Origin: Pseudomonadales bacterium
GTDB lineage: Bacteria; Pseudomonadota; Gammaproteobacteria; Pseudomonadales; Pseudohongiellaceae
Assembly: GCA_023254735.1 (NCBI GenBank)
Contig: JALRKV010000039.1
Location: forward strand, 1 to 55,821
DNA length: 55,821 nucleotides
Direction of reading: 5' to 3'
Below the pieces are notes generated by a model, which was given only the letters and a program-made list of their open reading frames with translations, did no database searches and was not told the DNA's origin. The translations under genes were made by a program, and so were the position numbers. Below, piece by piece: positions 7,437 to 17,517 of the stretch; position 1 is the first letter of the stretch, and each line of letters opens with the position of its first letter.

Positions 7437-9386
7437 CTACGCGGTCATCTGAGGCCAAGGTTTTCGGATTACGCGGACGTTCTCTTTCCTTAGAGTGTAG
7501 CCGCAGCCGTCGAAATGTTCGAGTATCTCGATGCATAGATTGCGGCCAATCCCTGTCTTGTCTCTAAACTCAATCACGCTGAATCCAGCGCCGTTGCTCG
7601 CGGCCATAAGCTGATTCGCAGTCTCTGCGAGTTCAGCGAGGATGGCAGGTAAGTAAAATCTGTTGTCGGCAACCTTCACAACGACACCCGCGCGTGCGCA
7701 GTGCTGCAATATCCGCTCGACAGCCCGCAAAGGAACTCCCGTCGCGTCGACGATCTCTCTGGTTCGCGGCGGTGTTATGCCGCCACGCGCGAGCAGAGGA
7801 GCAATTTTCGCATCGAACTCTTCACGCTCACGGCTGACCACCGCGCGGTGTGTGGCGAGCGCAACATGGCTGCCCTCCCGGCGCAGCAGGCCTGCCGCGG
7901 TCTGCACTGTTATTAATCCTTTAAGCACCGGACGAGGGATACTTGGCTTCAAAGCACGCGCAATTGCCGATTCGAGTAAACCCGCCTCGCTAGGCTGCTC
8001 AGTATGGAAATGTCTCAGCAGATCGGTGAGGCGTTTAGACAATGCCTCGGCGGCTGAGGCGCCGATTAAGCGCGGTAGTCGGCTGCCCTCGATAGGCACT
8101 GCAAGCGGCGTAGGTGATTGTTGCCTCACGCGCTCAAGGAGGGTTTCCATCGAGGCAGAAGTCAGATTGCGGGCGAGCGCGAATTGTTCGAGGTCAATGC
8201 CAAATGATGCATTAGCAAGCGCCGCATTAATAGCGGCAGCGCCTTCGCCCCGATACGCTTCCAGAAGAGCGAGTCTTTCTTCGCTGGCTCTGCCGCGCCT
8301 CGGCAGCTCTGTGTCGATGACTGTCCCTCCACCGAGAGATATCTTGGCGGCGGGGTCACGGAGGATAAACCGGTCCCCCCAGTGGCAGGTAATAGGCTCA
8401 TCGAGGCTAAACTGATAGAGGCCAGCATTCTCATCGAGTTTGCGTAGACGCGTGAGGCGATGCGCAGCGCCAATATGAAGATGGTAGTCGACACCCGATT
8501 TTAGCGAAGTCGCCGGATCGATAAGCGTAAGGTGCGCATCAAATCGCATGACGCGGCGTAGAGCGACACCGAGACAATCTCCGCGAGTGATCTCATCGAG
8601 TCCGAGGCTAATGTTCAGCGCCGCGCGTTGCCCGGCGTGGAGTGATTGACAGTCGGATTGATCGATACGGATGCCGCGCACACGCACGGATTCCCCTGTC
8701 CCGCAGTGAACCAACTGCTCGCCCTGATTAATTGCGCCGGCCGCGAGAGTGCCCGTGACGATCGTGCCAATACCTTTCGCTGTGAAACAGCGGTCGATAG
8801 AGAAGCGCGGATGCTGATTGCGATCATCGGTATTTACCGACTGCTGCATTGCTAGTGTGTTTAGGTGCGTCGCGAGTTCGGCAATCCCAGCACCATTGAT
8901 GTTGTTAATTCTGAAGAGGGGGGCAGTGCCGAGGCTGGTGCGTGCCAGGAGCGCGCTAATCTCGCTTTCAACAACTGCGAGCCTCTCTTGTGTGCACTGA
9001 TCAATTTTCGTCAGGGCAACAGCGCCTGCGCTAATCCCCAGCAAATCCAATATTGCCAGATGCTCGCGCGTCTGGGGCATGATGCCGTCGTCTGCAGCGA
9101 CGACGAGCAAGGCCGCGTTCACCGCGCTGACGCCGGCTAACATGTTATTAATAAAATCGCTGTGTCCGGGCACGTCGACGAAGCCGAGTGTTGTTGCGCA
9201 TTGAGTATCGTCATTGGAATGACGATACGCGAAGCCAGCATTTATCGTTAAACCGCGGGCTTTCTCTTCGGCGAGAGTATCGGTGTCTGTTCCAGTAAGC
9301 TGTTTGACTAGCGACGTTTTGCCATGATCAACATGGCCTGCGGTGGCAATAACAAGAAACTGTCTAGGTGAGTTGACTGCGTTCAT
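7437..9386 (-). CDS. selB: selenocysteine-specific elongation factor SelB
   Basis: SelB delivers selenocysteinyl-tRNA to UGA codons marked by a SECIS hairpin. The 649-residue product has the GTPase motifs GHVDHGKT, a switch-I TINAG, DVPGHSDF and TKID. It then has EF-Tu-like barrels and a long C-terminal region suited to the winged-helix domains that bind SECIS RNA. ATG at 9386 is preferred because the protein then starts just before the GTPase core; the open frame extends upstream into the lactate permease gene. It is 28 bp downstream of that permease and may be co-transcribed with it. The length is near that of E. coli SelB (614). selA is 9.4 kb away on the other strand. Confidence 0.93.
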   Translation of the reverse strand: MNAVNSPRQFLVIATAGHVDHGKTSLVKQLTGTDTDTLAEEKARGLTINAGFAYRHSNDDTQCATTLGFVDVPGHSDFINNMLAGVSAVNAALLVVAADDGIMPQTREHLAILDLLGISAGAVALTKIDQCTQERLAVVESEISALLARTSLGTAPLFRINNINGAGIAELATHLNTLAMQQSVNTDDRNQHPRFSIDRCFTAKGIGTIVTGTLAAGAINQGEQLVHCGTGESVRVRGIRIDQSDCQSLHAGQRAALNISLGLDEITRGDCLGVALRRVMRFDAHLTLIDPATSLKSGVDYHLHIGAAHRLTRLRKLDENAGLYQFSLDEPITCHWGDRFILRDPAAKISLGGGTVIDTELPRRGRASEERLALLEAYRGEGAAAINAALANASFGIDLEQFALARNLTSASMETLLERVRQQSPTPLAVPIEGSRLPRLIGASAAEALSKRLTDLLRHFHTEQPSEAGLLESAIARALKPSIPRPVLKGLITVQTAAGLLRREGSHVALATHRAVVSREREEFDAKIAPLLARGGITPPRTREIVDATGVPLRAVERILQHCARAGVVVKVADNRFYLPAILAELAETANQLMAASNGAGFSVIEFRDKTGIGRNLCIEILEHFDGCGYTLRKENVRVIRKPWPQMTA

Positions 9387-9414
9387 CGTGGTTACTGCTG
9401 TGTCCTTGCCGAGT

Positions 9415-11208
9415 CTAGGGCAGTGCTGCAGGTCGCGCGCGCGCGATGGCCATGACAAAACACGCAGCGATTGCGGCGGCAAGAAAGAAACCTGTGTTCA
9501 AAAAGCCGTTCGCAAGATTCACAATCCCTAAGCCGATGGCGCCAGTAAAAAGGGCGTAATAAATAAACGCGAGCAGAGTCTTGCGTATAACCGCGCCTTC
9601 CTTGCCTACCAGCCCAACCACCGCCGAGGCTGCAACCACATTATGAACACAAATGATGTTGCCTGCGGCGCCACCTACAGCCTGCAAGGCGACAATCCAG
9701 AGAGGATCGTAGCCGATGCGCTCGCCAACCCCAAATTGGAAAAGAGAGAACATCATATTGCTTACGGTATTACTGCCCGCGACGAAGGCGCCCAGGCCAC
9801 CGATAAAGGGTGAAAATAGAGGCCATGCTGTCCCGGCCAGCTCTGCTACGCCTTCGGCGAGGGCCAGCGGCATTTGCTCAAAGCCAGCGGCGCCATCGCT
9901 AGAATTAATGAAAACCTGAACCATGGGCACGGTGAAGATAAGTGCCATAGACGCAGGCGCGAGAGTTTTAAGTGAGTCACCTATGCCGCGTGAAAATTGC
10001 GAGAAGGGGAGTTTATGAAGCCCTATAGTGATGAACGAGGCGAGAATAAAAATGCTCCCGGGCGACCACAGTGGCTGAAACGATGCAGAGATCGAACTGC
10101 CGAAAATCTGCGGCCATGCCCACGTTATGAATGGATGTGCGCTACGCAGCACTGACTCGAGATCGAGAATCCGCAGGCGAGTAATTACTAGCAGCACCGC
10201 AATGACAAAGTAGGGAGACCAAGCGCGCAAAAGGCTTATCCTTGGCGCAGAGTCGTCGTCCTCCCTGTTGGTAGGTGAGGCAAGCGCGCTGCTCCAGTCG
10301 GGCTCCCAAACTGCGCGCTCCGGAAAGCGCCATTCGCGACCCTTGGCGGGCATAAGAAACCCCCGCTTCGCTGCGGGAACAACGATGGCGAGACCGATGA
10401 GACCGCCGAACATCGAAGGGAATTCAGGTCCGAGCAGAGTGGCGACTAAAAGATAGGGAATTGTCATGGCGAGAGCGGCAAAAACTGCAAAGCGCCAAAC
10501 CTCGAGCCCCTCGGCGAAGCTTCGCGTTGATCCGAAGAAGCGCGTCATCGTCGCCACAACCAGAAGAGGGATAAACGTGCCAGCGATGGCATGGATTAAT
10601 GCGACGCGTGCTGCGATATTGGCAAGAAAGAGATCCCAGCGCTCGAAACCCAGGCGGGTCGCGAATTCTGCCATGTCGGGGTCTGCCGAAAGCCCCGTAC
10701 CGAGACCAACAAGAATAGGTGTGCCCATAGCACCAAACGACACCGGCGTACTCTGGATTATCATACCAGCAACGACGGCTGCCATCGCAGGGAAGCCTAA
10801 GCCGACCATAAGCGGCACCGCAACAGCGGCCGGCGTACCGAAACCAGCCGAGCCTTCGATAAACGAGCCGAACAACCACGCAATAATGATGACCTGAATG
10901 CGCCTATCGGGAGTAATATCCGAGAATCCCGCACGAATAGCGCGCATGGCACCGCTGCGCTGCAGGGTGTTTAGCAGCAGAATGGCGCCAAAAATGATGT
11001 AGATGAGTGTGGCGGCGATGATAAGGCCGTTAATGCTCGCAGCCAGCACCTGCGTGCCAGACACTCGCCAGACGCCAATGGCGAGTCCGGCCACGATCAA
11101 GTAGGCGATTGGCATGGCGCGGCTGGCAGGCCAGCGCAGGGCGACGAGCAAAACTCCGACAATTAGTATCGGAGTAAACGCGAGTAGGGCGAGAAGACTG
11201 CTGCTCAT
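9415..11208 (-). CDS. lctP: L-lactate permease (LctP/GlcA family)
   Basis: The 597-residue product is a polytopic membrane protein with the conserved segments of the lactate permease family, including [27 protein letters not shown] and the C-terminal run of asparagine/glycine-rich helices ([29 protein letters not shown]). The family imports lactate or glycolate with protons. AAGGAT lies just upstream of the start. No lactate dehydrogenase gene is adjacent, which leaves lactate versus glycolate open. It sits between an exported unknown protein and selB, all on the minus strand with short gaps, so a single transcript is plausible. The partnership with selB is unusual and probably not functional. 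Confidence 0.88.
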   Translation of the reverse strand: MSSSLLALLAFTPILIVGVLLVALRWPASRAMPIAYLIVAGLAIGVWRVSGTQVLAASINGLIIAATLIYIIFGAILLLNTLQRSGAMRAIRAGFSDITPDRRIQVIIIAWLFGSFIEGSAGFGTPAAVAVPLMVGLGFPAMAAVVAGMIIQSTPVSFGAMGTPILVGLGTGLSADPDMAEFATRLGFERWDLFLANIAARVALIHAIAGTFIPLLVVATMTRFFGSTRSFAEGLEVWRFAVFAALAMTIPYLLVATLLGPEFPSMFGGLIGLAIVVPAAKRGFLMPAKGREWRFPERAVWEPDWSSALASPTNREDDDSAPRISLLRAWSPYFVIAVLLVITRLRILDLESVLRSAHPFITWAWPQIFGSSISASFQPLWSPGSIFILASFITIGLHKLPFSQFSRGIGDSLKTLAPASMALIFTVPMVQVFINSSDGAAGFEQMPLALAEGVAELAGTAWPLFSPFIGGLGAFVAGSNTVSNMMFSLFQFGVGERIGYDPLWIVALQAVGGAAGNIICVHNVVAASAVVGLVGKEGAVIRKTLLAFIYYALFTGAIGLGIVNLANGFLNTGFFLAAAIAACFVMAIARARPAALP

Positions 11209-11294
11209 GGTCTCGATCCTTCTATTTGCCGATCTTTAGAGAGTTGGTGAGAATGGTTGAGAGTCTTGGCAAGCGCGGCCCGCTGCCCCGCGTT

Positions 11295-12368
11295 CTAGTC
11301 TGCCTCCTGAGCCTCTCGCGCCTCTTGTGCACGCGCGCCGCGCAGAATATTAACCATGCCGTAATTGCCTTCGTGGCAAGCGTATTCGTAGAGCTGACCG
11401 GCAACCTTTGTCATCTCGACAATTGCTACAACCTTGTCGGTGAAGGTCGTTGGGTCGTCGACTGTGAATTCATAGTCTACTGTGTCGGCGGCGGTGCGAG
11501 TGAAACGCTCTGTCAGTATTTTGTCGAACGCAGTGCCATGCGCGTTGAAGCTCGTCGTGAGGTCGTTAAAGTTTTTTGTGATCACAACCAGCGTGTCGCC
11601 GTCCCAGTAGCCACGAGAGTCCCCGGTCCAAAGGCGAATATCCTCGTGCAGTGCATTGTGCTCAGCCGCACTGTCTGCGAGCGGCACGATTCGGGCGTCG
11701 TGAATCATTTCGGTTAAGAGCACTGCGTGATCTTTGCTTTGGAAAATCTGCACATTGTTATTGTAAAGGCTCGGAATAAACGGAGGGCCCGAGTTAAAGC
11801 CCACTATGCAGCGCTCGGAGAGCCCGCGATCTTCAGGGCCATCGGTGCCGATGCCACCAGCCAAAATACGCGCCGGGCGCGATTCGCCAGTGTCTTCACC
11901 TCCGTAGTTGCCCTGTTGGTTGATCGCTGTCTCGGCGAAGGGGGGGAGTTGACCGTCTCTGGGATAGACAATGTGCGACGTGCGTTTCAAGCCGCCAATG
12001 CCTGCATTCTCAATCCAGAAATCGTTATAGGACTCGTCTACGCCGGCGATGGGCAGGGCGCTATCTGAACTGGCGTCACGGGCAGCTGCAAGTGCCTCGA
12101 TACGCGCAATCTCTGCTTCCGAGAGGAACTCGCGTTCGCCAAATTGGCTAGGGCGAATCATCGGCCGGTCAGAGGAGAAATTCCAAACACCTTGTAAATC
12201 CGGCTGTCCCCACTCGGTTCTCGGTGCAGTGTAATCCTGCGCCGACACCGAGGAGTATGAGGTGCATACTGCAACCGCAACAAGCAGAGCACGGCGTATA
12301 GTGAGTGCGTGAGTCAACGTTCCCAAGTGGGGGCGAGTTGCGGTGGTGGGTGTTTTGCGAGTGGTCAT
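11295..12368 (-). CDS. exported protein of unknown function
   Basis: I do not recognise a characterised family. The 357-residue product starts at ATG 12368, where AAGGAG lies upstream; the frame remains open further but has no better start. An N-terminal hydrophobic stretch after RRALL, ending at SVSA, looks like a signal peptide, with the mature part starting near QDYTAPRTEWGQPDLQGVW. That 'PDLQGVW' opening recurs in families of exported proteins of marine gammaproteobacteria and acidobacteria whose roles are unknown. The middle has aromatic- and acid-rich segments (GYWDGDTLVV, DYEFTVDDP). It is followed by lctP 86 bp downstream, so a carbon-uptake role is possible but unproven. Confidence 0.65.
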   Translation of the reverse strand: MTTRKTPTTATRPHLGTLTHALTIRRALLVAVAVCTSYSSVSAQDYTAPRTEWGQPDLQGVWNFSSDRPMIRPSQFGEREFLSEAEIARIEALAAARDASSDSALPIAGVDESYNDFWIENAGIGGLKRTSHIVYPRDGQLPPFAETAINQQGNYGGEDTGESRPARILAGGIGTDGPEDRGLSERCIVGFNSGPPFIPSLYNNNVQIFQSKDHAVLLTEMIHDARIVPLADSAAEHNALHEDIRLWTGDSRGYWDGDTLVVITKNFNDLTTSFNAHGTAFDKILTERFTRTAADTVDYEFTVDDPTTFTDKVVAIVEMTKVAGQLYEYACHEGNYGMVNILRGARAQEAREAQEAD

Positions 12369-12510
12369 TGGGGCTCCTTCGATTAGAGTCTTATTGACTC
12401 GAAAGTACCCGAAACTGCTGGATTGCACAATTACTTCATGTATTCCCGCTAGCTCACTCGCAGCGAAGCTCTCCGCGTGAGGGGGGGAGTCGCCACCGTG
12501 AGACGGCAAT

Positions 12511-12550
12511 AAAAAACCCGCGTTCGCTGAGGGCAAACGCGGGTTTTCTT
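12511..12550. terminator. intrinsic terminator after pyruvate phosphate dikinase
   Basis: AAAACCCGCGTT and AAACGCGGGTTTT form a strong hairpin with T-runs on both sides. It lies about 40 bp beyond the ppdK stop codon on the minus strand and isolates that gene from the exported-protein operon downstream. Confidence 0.85.
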
Positions 12551-12590
12551 AATTCGATCAGCTCTCCCCGCGGCGCGGGTACGCTGTGCG

Positions 12591-15371
12591 CTATTTGTTG
12601 CGCAGCCTTGCCTGAGCTGCCGCCAGGCGGGCAATAGGCACCCGAGGTGGCGAACAGCTTACATAGTTGAGCCCCGTGCGGTGGCAGAAGTCTATCGAGT
12701 TCGGGTCGCCTGCGTGCTCGCCGCAGATGCCAAGTTTAATGTTGGGCTTGGTCTGACGGCCACGCTCAACCGCGAGCTCGACAAGTTTGCCAACGCCGGT
12801 CTGATCAAGGCTCGCAAACGGGTTTTGGTTGTAGATTTCTTTGCTTTGGTACTGATCATAAAACAGACCCATATCGTCGCGACTTAGACCAAGAGTGGTC
12901 TGTGTCAGATCGTTGGTGCCAAAGCTGAAGAAATCTGCTTCGTGCGCGATCTCATCGGCGGTGATTGCTGCGCGCGGCACCTCAATCATCGTGCCTACTA
13001 GGTAGTCGATCTTGACCTTATGCTTTTTCATTACCTCAGCTGCGACCCGGTGCACAATTTCGAGTTGGTCTGCGAGCTCGGCGCGGAAACCAACGAGAGG
13101 AATCATAATCTCAGCTTTGATTTTGATCGCTTTCTTACCCTTGCTCACTTGTGCTGCAGCTTCGAACAGCGCGCGGGCCTGCATTTCGGTGATTTCGGGG
13201 TAAATGATGCCGAGCCGGCAGCCACGGCAACCGAGCATGGGGTTTTCTTCGTGGAGCGCTTTGATGCGATCGATAACAAAGTCAAAAGGCACGCCCAGTT
13301 TCTCTGCAAGCTGGCGGCGGACGACGTCATCGTGGGGTAAGAACTCGTGCAGAGGCGGGTCGAGAAGGCGAATGGTTACCGGGCGACCTTCCATCGCCTT
13401 AAACAGGCCCACGAAGTCTTTCTTTTGGAATGGAAGAAGTTTTTTGAGCGCGGAGCGGCGCTGCACTTCGTCGGCAGCAAGAATCATTTGGCGCATAATA
13501 TCGATGCGCTCGCCGTCAAAGAACATATGCTCTGTCCGGCAAAGACCAATGCCTTCGGCGCCGAAGGCAACTGCTTGTTTGGCCATCGCTGGCGTGTCGG
13601 CATTGGTGCGAACATTCAATGTGCGGTACTTGTCGGCCCAGCTCATTACGGTCTGGAACAGCTCATAGGTATAACTCTTGTTGGCCTTGAGACCACCCTC
13701 GAGCACGCGCTTAACCTCAGAGTCCGCGCTTTCGATCATGCCCTTGTAGATTAGGCCGGTACTGCCGTCGATCGAAATATAGTCGCCTTCTTTAAGGACT
13801 ACTTTACCCGCGGTGAGGGTCTTCTTTTCGTAGTTGATGACCACCTCGCTGGCGCCGCAAATACAGACTTTGCCGAGCTGGCGAGCAACGAGCGCTGCGT
13901 GTGATGAGACACCGCCGCGTGACGTCAAAATTCCCTGCGAATGCAACATGCCCTTTAAGTCGTCGGGCGAGGTTTCATTGCGGCACAGAACAACCTTATT
14001 GCCCTTGCGTGTCTCAGCCTCTGCGGTTGCAGCGGTGAAGGCAATGCGACCCGTCGCGGCGCCTGGGCCCGCTGGCAAACCTTTGCCGATAACCGGCGCC
14101 GCTTTAAGCGCTTTAGGATCGAAGACAGGAACGAGTAAGGAATCGATAGATTCAGCTGGGATTTTCAACAGCGCGGTTTCTTGATTCATGAGTCGCTCGC
14201 GCTGCATTTCAACGGCGATGCGAACGGCGGCGAGGCCGGTGCGCTTACCGTTTCTCGTTTGCAGGATAAACAGGCGGCCCCGCTCTATTGTGAACTCGAA
14301 GTCCTGCATGTCTTTAAAGTGCTTCTCTAGTTTGTTGCGCACTTTCTCAAGATCGCGGTAGCTCTGAGGCAATTCGTCTGCGAGCTGAGCGATCGCATTA
14401 GGGGTTCGAACTCCCGCAACCACGTCTTCTCCCTGCGCATTGATAAGGTATTCGCCATAAAAGACTTTCTCGCCGTTGGCGGGATCGCGAGTAAACGCCA
14501 CACCCGTTGCGCTATCGTCTCCGGCATTGCCGAATACCATCGCTTGAATATTAACGGCGGTGCCCCATTCGGCAGGGATCGCATACTGCTGGCGGTAGAG
14601 GATGGCGCGGTCGTTGCGCCATGAGTTAAATACCGCGCTGGTCGCACCCCACAGCTGCTCAAACACATCCTGCGGGAAAGCCGAACGGGTGCGCTTGCGA
14701 ATTAGCGCCTTGTATTGGTCGACGAGTGTTTTCAGATTATCTGTGCTCAGGTCGCTGTCAGCCTCGATTTTGAGCTTGCGCTTCATTTTTTCGAGTATCT
14801 CGTGGAAGGGGTCTTCTTCTTCCTCCGAGCGTGCTTGGACACCCATGACGACGTCACCGTACATTTGTATGAATCGTCTGTAGCAGTCCCAAGCGAAGCG
14901 AGGGTTACCTGAGATCTCAGCGAGTCCTTCGACCGTCACGTCGTTGAGTCCGAGATTGAGGATGGTGTCCATCATACCCGGCATAGAATCGCGTGCGCCG
15001 GAGCGAACCGACACCAGAAGCGGGTTGCTGCGCCCGCCGAAGCTCTTGCCGAGCTGACTTTCGATCTGTTTGATTGCCTGCAGGACTGATTTCGAGAGCG
15101 ACGCAGGGTAGGTTCTGCCGTTATCGTAATAGTAGCCGCACACTTCGGTGCTTATGGTAAATCCAGGAGGGACGGGCAGACCTATAGACGCCATCTCCGC
15201 GAGGTTTGCGCCCTTACCGCCGAGTAGGTCGCGCATGGTCGCGTTGCCGTCAGTTTTCTTGCCAAAGGCATAAACGTAGTTAGCAGCGACGCGTTTCTTG
15301 ACTGTTGTCTTCTTTGTCGAGGCTTTTGTTTTTACTTGTTTTTTTGCTACGGCCTTAGTGTTCTTGCTCAT
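12591..15371 (-). CDS. ppdK: pyruvate phosphate dikinase
   Basis: The 926-residue enzyme interconverts pyruvate, ATP and phosphate with phosphoenolpyruvate, AMP and pyrophosphate. The domains occur in order: ATP-grasp ([10 protein letters not shown], about residues 48-370), the phosphohistidine domain with [18 protein letters not shown] (catalytic His), and the PEP/pyruvate TIM barrel ([21 protein letters not shown]). It begins with a lysine- and threonine-rich tail of about 29 residues ahead of the usual YVYAFG start; no better internal ATG was seen. Because the reaction makes or uses pyrophosphate, it may be linked to the membrane pyrophosphatase at 46309. It is a single-gene unit with its own terminator. 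Confidence 0.95.
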   Translation of the reverse strand: MSKNTKAVAKKQVKTKASTKKTTVKKRVAANYVYAFGKKTDGNATMRDLLGGKGANLAEMASIGLPVPPGFTISTEVCGYYYDNGRTYPASLSKSVLQAIKQIESQLGKSFGGRSNPLLVSVRSGARDSMPGMMDTILNLGLNDVTVEGLAEISGNPRFAWDCYRRFIQMYGDVVMGVQARSEEEEDPFHEILEKMKRKLKIEADSDLSTDNLKTLVDQYKALIRKRTRSAFPQDVFEQLWGATSAVFNSWRNDRAILYRQQYAIPAEWGTAVNIQAMVFGNAGDDSATGVAFTRDPANGEKVFYGEYLINAQGEDVVAGVRTPNAIAQLADELPQSYRDLEKVRNKLEKHFKDMQDFEFTIERGRLFILQTRNGKRTGLAAVRIAVEMQRERLMNQETALLKIPAESIDSLLVPVFDPKALKAAPVIGKGLPAGPGAATGRIAFTAATAEAETRKGNKVVLCRNETSPDDLKGMLHSQGILTSRGGVSSHAALVARQLGKVCICGASEVVINYEKKTLTAGKVVLKEGDYISIDGSTGLIYKGMIESADSEVKRVLEGGLKANKSYTYELFQTVMSWADKYRTLNVRTNADTPAMAKQAVAFGAEGIGLCRTEHMFFDGERIDIMRQMILAADEVQRRSALKKLLPFQKKDFVGLFKAMEGRPVTIRLLDPPLHEFLPHDDVVRRQLAEKLGVPFDFVIDRIKALHEENPMLGCRGCRLGIIYPEITEMQARALFEAAAQVSKGKKAIKIKAEIMIPLVGFRAELADQLEIVHRVAAEVMKKHKVKIDYLVGTMIEVPRAAITADEIAHEADFFSFGTNDLTQTTLGLSRDDMGLFYDQYQSKEIYNQNPFASLDQTGVGKLVELAVERGRQTKPNIKLGICGEHAGDPNSIDFCHRTGLNYVSCSPPRVPIARLAAAQARLRNK

Positions 15372-16070
15372 GACTCTTGGTTACCCTCAAAGTAAGCTAC
15401 CAGCCCGCTTGCACAAGCGCACCACCGATCGAAAGCGCTGCAATACCGCAGCAAGCGCTCTTGCTCGGTCCGGAAATCGATGCGTTGGAGGTGGAATCTG
15501 CTAGCGGGTTGTTTTCTTAGGTCGCGAATACGAGCACGCCGTATCCGAGAAAGGGGAGAATAAATCAATGGCCATGCAAAATCTAGCGCTTCGCGCGTTG
15601 CAAATTGTCACGCCACGGCTAAGGGCGCCGTGGCCTGATCGGTGCGCCGATAAAGAAGACAATTAGGCGGGCACGCTCCGCGGTGATAAATGCGTTGATT
15701 AGGCGCCGGCAGACCAAAGCACCAAGCAGGAATACGCTAAACATGAGGCCGTCCATTTAATAATGTAAGAGATGTAGTACGGATGACGAACGATTAAAAA
15801 TACGCCAAACACTGTGAACCTAGCTGCTACCAACGAGCACGCAATGAGGATGAACGAATTGCGCGTTCGGTGCGAATGGCTGCGCAACAGAACGGAGAAA
15901 TAGTAAGTAAATGAACCATTCTAGGGTTTAGTCGGGTCTTTATCTGATTGCCGCTGCACACCGTGGCTCAACTGTGATCGAGTTACATCACTATTTCGCG
16001 GAATTGGGCAGAGTGACGGTCCCAGAAGGGTGAGGGCGCAGGCGGTGCTAATTCTGAGAGAGACGATGAG
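15372..16070. other. 700-bp region with no intact gene
   Basis: Apart from the methyltransferase-like remnant described separately, I see no intact coding frame. A GC-rich hairpin (GCCACGG...CCGTGGC, near 15612-15634) has no T-run. A TGTGA followed by TACAT at 15973-15988 is too imperfect to call a CRP site. No tRNA or known RNA was recognised. The region carries the promoters of ppdK (minus) and the cyclase gene (plus). Confidence 0.5.
15619..15887 (-). pseudogene. possible remnant of a small membrane methyltransferase
   Basis: One minus-strand frame reads a hydrophobic segment, IVRHPYYISY and further membrane-like sequence, then stops. The neighbouring frame continues with LINAFITAERARL. 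In isoprenylcysteine/phospholipid methyltransferase-like proteins a RHPxYxxY motif is followed by a membrane helix and then a conserved acidic segment, so the two pieces together look like a frameshifted C-terminal half. No start codon with a ribosome site was found and the N-terminal half is missing. The resemblance is short and by eye, so this is tentative. Confidence 0.3.
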
Positions 16071-17489
16071 GTGGTTGTGTCGGATATAAACGGGGAGCGG
16101 CTGAAGCACTCTGCGTATTGTCGAGACCATCTGCAGGAATTCGGTTACGAACTTTGCGATGAGGCATCACTGCTTATTCGTGGCTGGGTGGGTAGGGTGT
16201 TTTTGCTACTTATTCTGGTCACCTCCGTCGCAACTTACCGCTACGCGATTCAGACCAATAATCCGATTGCCTTGCTCACCCTTTTTGCGTATGCGCTGCC
16301 CGTTATTATCGTAGGTTCGTTTCCAATAATAATTAACTTCTACTCAGGCATTGAAAAATTTAGTCCTGCAATCGTAGATGCCGTAAGCATAACTTCTTTG
16401 CTGAGCTTTGCGTTTATTGGCTATGTCTTGTTCGCCAATGTCGATACGCAAGTTGAGAGGGAGATCTTGAGCAACCGCTTGGCAGGTCAGGTGAACTTTA
16501 TGCTCCTGATTGTTATAGCGCTTTCTTACCATGCGACTTATCAAGTCACTATAATTAGAAACCTTCTCCTAACAGTGGTCTTTGCGGCGTTGATCTTTTG
16601 GGTCGACAAAGATTTTTTTGCGGTCAGCGTTCTGCAGCTCCTCCAGGGTTTTTTGTCGGGCTCTGTTGTCAGCTGGATTTTCTATGACGTTATCAGAGCG
16701 CGGTTCTACTCACGATCCACCGATGCAAGCACGCGACAGCATTTGTATAACCAACTCTCCAAATTAGTCTACTCGCATCAACTCGAGATGATAAAGAACG
16801 GGGAGGAGCTGGAGGCGACGATGCCGCTCAAGGAGGGCAAGGCAATCGTGAGCGTGTTTGATGTTCAGCGCTCTACCGAAATAAAACACGAGAAAACTCA
16901 GGCGTTTTTTCTGAACGTGTTCGAATCATTTTTAGAAATTTGCATGCGTGGATATGAGCATAATCCATTGCGATCGCGTGCGTTTCGATTAAAAGAAACC
17001 GGAGACGGATTTATCAGCACGGTTGGATACCCATTTCTCCCGACTGAGGCTGAATCTCTTGCCGATAGCGCGGTATCAACCGCTCTGACCATGCTCGACG
17101 CGTTTAATAAAGAAGTCGAAAAATTTAACTACTCACGCCCAATCAAAGCATCAATTGGGCTCGCCTATAATTCGATTCAGGGTACGTTCCAGAGCGCCGG
17201 TATTCGGTCTTATGATTTGTTTGGCGAGGCGATTGTTCAGGCAGTAAAATATGAGGAATTACGCAAGCGGCCAGAGCTATGGGACCTATTCAGCAAGCAT
17301 GCGGCGAAGTTGGGTCTCGAGCACTTCCACCTGCTTATTGTTCAGGAGGTGGTCTACAACTCACTAAGCCCGTCTTATAGAGATCTATTCGTGGAGGTCG
17401 ACCTGACCGATCCACGTGTTTTCACTGGAGAGGAAGACATGCGTTATGACACGGAGGCGCGATATATATACTTTTATGTCACAGAGTGA
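16071..17489 (+). CDS. membrane-bound class III nucleotidyl cyclase homologue
   Basis: The 472-residue product has about six membrane segments in its first 220 residues, then a cytoplasmic domain resembling class III adenylate/guanylate cyclases. Both metal-binding aspartates appear kept: FDVQRST near residue 265 and KETGDGF near 310. The purine-selecting Lys (in KETGDG) and Asp (in SYDLFG) are present and would favour ATP. In the segment usually read as VNxAAR the product has IVQAVK, so the transition-state Asn and Arg appear replaced by Val and Lys. Activity is therefore uncertain. GTG at 16071 follows a GAGAGAG ribosome site. It is flanked by convergent and unrelated genes, so the partner is unknown. 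Confidence 0.7.
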   Translation: MVVSDINGERLKHSAYCRDHLQEFGYELCDEASLLIRGWVGRVFLLLILVTSVATYRYAIQTNNPIALLTLFAYALPVIIVGSFPIIINFYSGIEKFSPAIVDAVSITSLLSFAFIGYVLFANVDTQVEREILSNRLAGQVNFMLLIVIALSYHATYQVTIIRNLLLTVVFAALIFWVDKDFFAVSVLQLLQGFLSGSVVSWIFYDVIRARFYSRSTDASTRQHLYNQLSKLVYSHQLEMIKNGEELEATMPLKEGKAIVSVFDVQRSTEIKHEKTQAFFLNVFESFLEICMRGYEHNPLRSRAFRLKETGDGFISTVGYPFLPTEAESLADSAVSTALTMLDAFNKEVEKFNYSRPIKASIGLAYNSIQGTFQSAGIRSYDLFGEAIVQAVKYEELRKRPELWDLFSKHAAKLGLEHFHLLIVQEVVYNSLSPSYRDLFVEVDLTDPRVFTGEEDMRYDTEARYIYFYVTE

Positions 17490-17517
17490 TCCGTTTGTGC
17501 TATATCCCTTGCCATCC

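Noticed and set aside
7663..8415. Long open frame on the plus strand opposite selB
   Set aside because: It is antisense to a well-supported GTPase gene, has Arg/Ser-rich composition and no ribosome site.
15973..15988. CRP/Vfr site upstream of the cyclase gene
   Set aside because: Only the TGTGA half matches; the second half (TACAT) does not.
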